A stretch of 39,407 nt of DNA. Origin: an uncultured Oscillospiraceae bacterium. GTDB lineage: Bacteria; Bacillota; Clostridia; Oscillospirales; Oscillospiraceae. The stretch lies in contig CAJUOT010000024.1 of the NCBI GenBank assembly GCA_910588135.1, positions 1 to 39,407 on the forward strand, given 5' to 3'. Of this stretch, positions 39,230 to 39,407 are shown piece after piece (position 1 is the stretch's first letter; the number at the start of each line of letters is the position of its first letter). A model generated the notes under the pieces. That model worked only from the letters and a program-made list of their open reading frames with translations. It was not told the DNA's origin and did not search any database. The position numbers and the translations under genes are program-made.

Positions 39230-39407
39230 GATCCACCCCTCCTTCCTGGGTCTGATCTCTCCCGCCCTCCGGGCGGGAGAGATCGGACCCGGCCGATTCA
39301 GAATAGTACTTGCTCTGGATGTCAAAGAGGTAGGCATACCGCCCGCCCAGCGCCAGCAGCTCCTCGTGGGTGCCCTCCTCGGCGATGCCGCCGTTTTCGA
39401 TGAGCAG
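39222..39407 (-). CDS. ABC exporter half-transporter, C-terminal end (partial)
   Basis: Minus-strand frame open at the window edge; the last 61 residues are visible: 'LLIENGGIAEEGTHEELLAL' and 'GRYAYLFDIQSKYY' are the standard end of an ABC exporter ATPase ('G.....G.H.EL......Y..L...Q'). The stop TAA (39224-39222) lies inside the next gene. The tail after 'SKYYSESAGSD' is coded by a long palindrome, described separately, and is not part of the normal fold. It is the probable partner of the half-transporter downstream. Confidence 0.88.
   Translation of the reverse strand: MLIENGGIAEEGTHEELLALGGRYAYLFDIQSKYYSESAGSDLSRPEGGRDQTQEGGVDHE
39254..39284. repeat. Perfect 14-bp palindrome inside the ABC gene tail
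   Basis: GATCTCTCCCGCCC (39254-39267) and its exact complement (39271-39284) around TCC; with one mismatch the pairing extends about five more bases on each side. It is inside coding sequence, encoding 'SDLSRPEGGRDQT' at the C-terminus. Confidence 0.85.

Overview
The window looks like a chromosomal segment of a high-GC, anaerobic, gut-type Firmicute, probably of the Oscillospiraceae/Flavonifractor kind. This is inferred from a V-type ATPase, RNase J, GatCAB amidotransferase, a ferredoxin-linked 2-oxoacid oxidoreductase, a glycyl radical enzyme, strong AGGAGG ribosome sites and frequent GTG/TTG starts. No tRNA, rRNA, CRISPR array or transposase gene was found.

Layout. (1) 1-1430: end of a V-type ATPase operon (subunit B tail, subunit D) plus a small DUF2007-like protein. 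(2) 1582-3409: a methyltransferase, then on the minus strand comF preceded by a 59-aa ribbon-helix-helix protein. (3) 3799-8076: an RNase J operon with a cytosolic protein joining a ParB-like segment to a BMP (nucleoside-binding) domain, and a metallophosphoesterase. (4) 8115-11339: gatCAB (minus) behind a consensus promoter and a terminator-like leader hairpin. (5) 11571-13446: family-4 uracil-DNA glycosylase, a tandem-OB-fold SSB-like protein (minus) and a small acidic protein. (6) 13598-17006: a four-subunit 2-oxoacid:ferredoxin oxidoreductase (minus), led by a P-loop ATPase. (7) 17557-25652: glycyl radical enzyme, its activase, an amidohydrolase-fold protein and an SLC13/DASS anion permease, followed by an isopropylmalate-dehydrogenase-like enzyme and a LysR regulator. 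(8) 25828-27870: thioredoxin-reductase-like flavoprotein and a sigma-factor-like protein. (9) 28151-35056: a BMP-type ABC importer whose last gene is a second amidohydrolase-fold protein, with a divergent LysR regulator. (10) 35174-37014: EamA permease and uridine phosphorylase (minus). (11) 37346-39407: two ABC exporter half-transporters (the upstream one truncated by the window edge).

How the genes may work together. Regions 6-10 look like one catabolic/salvage neighbourhood: importers (DASS permease, BMP ABC system), a radical enzyme of unassigned specificity, a decarboxylating dehydrogenase, a ferredoxin-linked oxoacid oxidoreductase and uridine phosphorylase, with two LysR regulators. 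The most unusual point is that the two amidohydrolase-fold proteins, one beside the glycyl radical enzyme and one translationally coupled to the BMP importer, both carry RxR where the fold normally has its metal-binding HxH, and both lack the C-terminal catalytic Asp. The glycyl radical enzyme has a Cys-Cys-Gly-Gly active-site loop rather than the Cys-Val-Glu of dehydratases and related eliminases. Together they are the best candidate here for an undescribed pathway. Several intergenic regions and two gene 3' ends carry dense, near-perfect palindromes.
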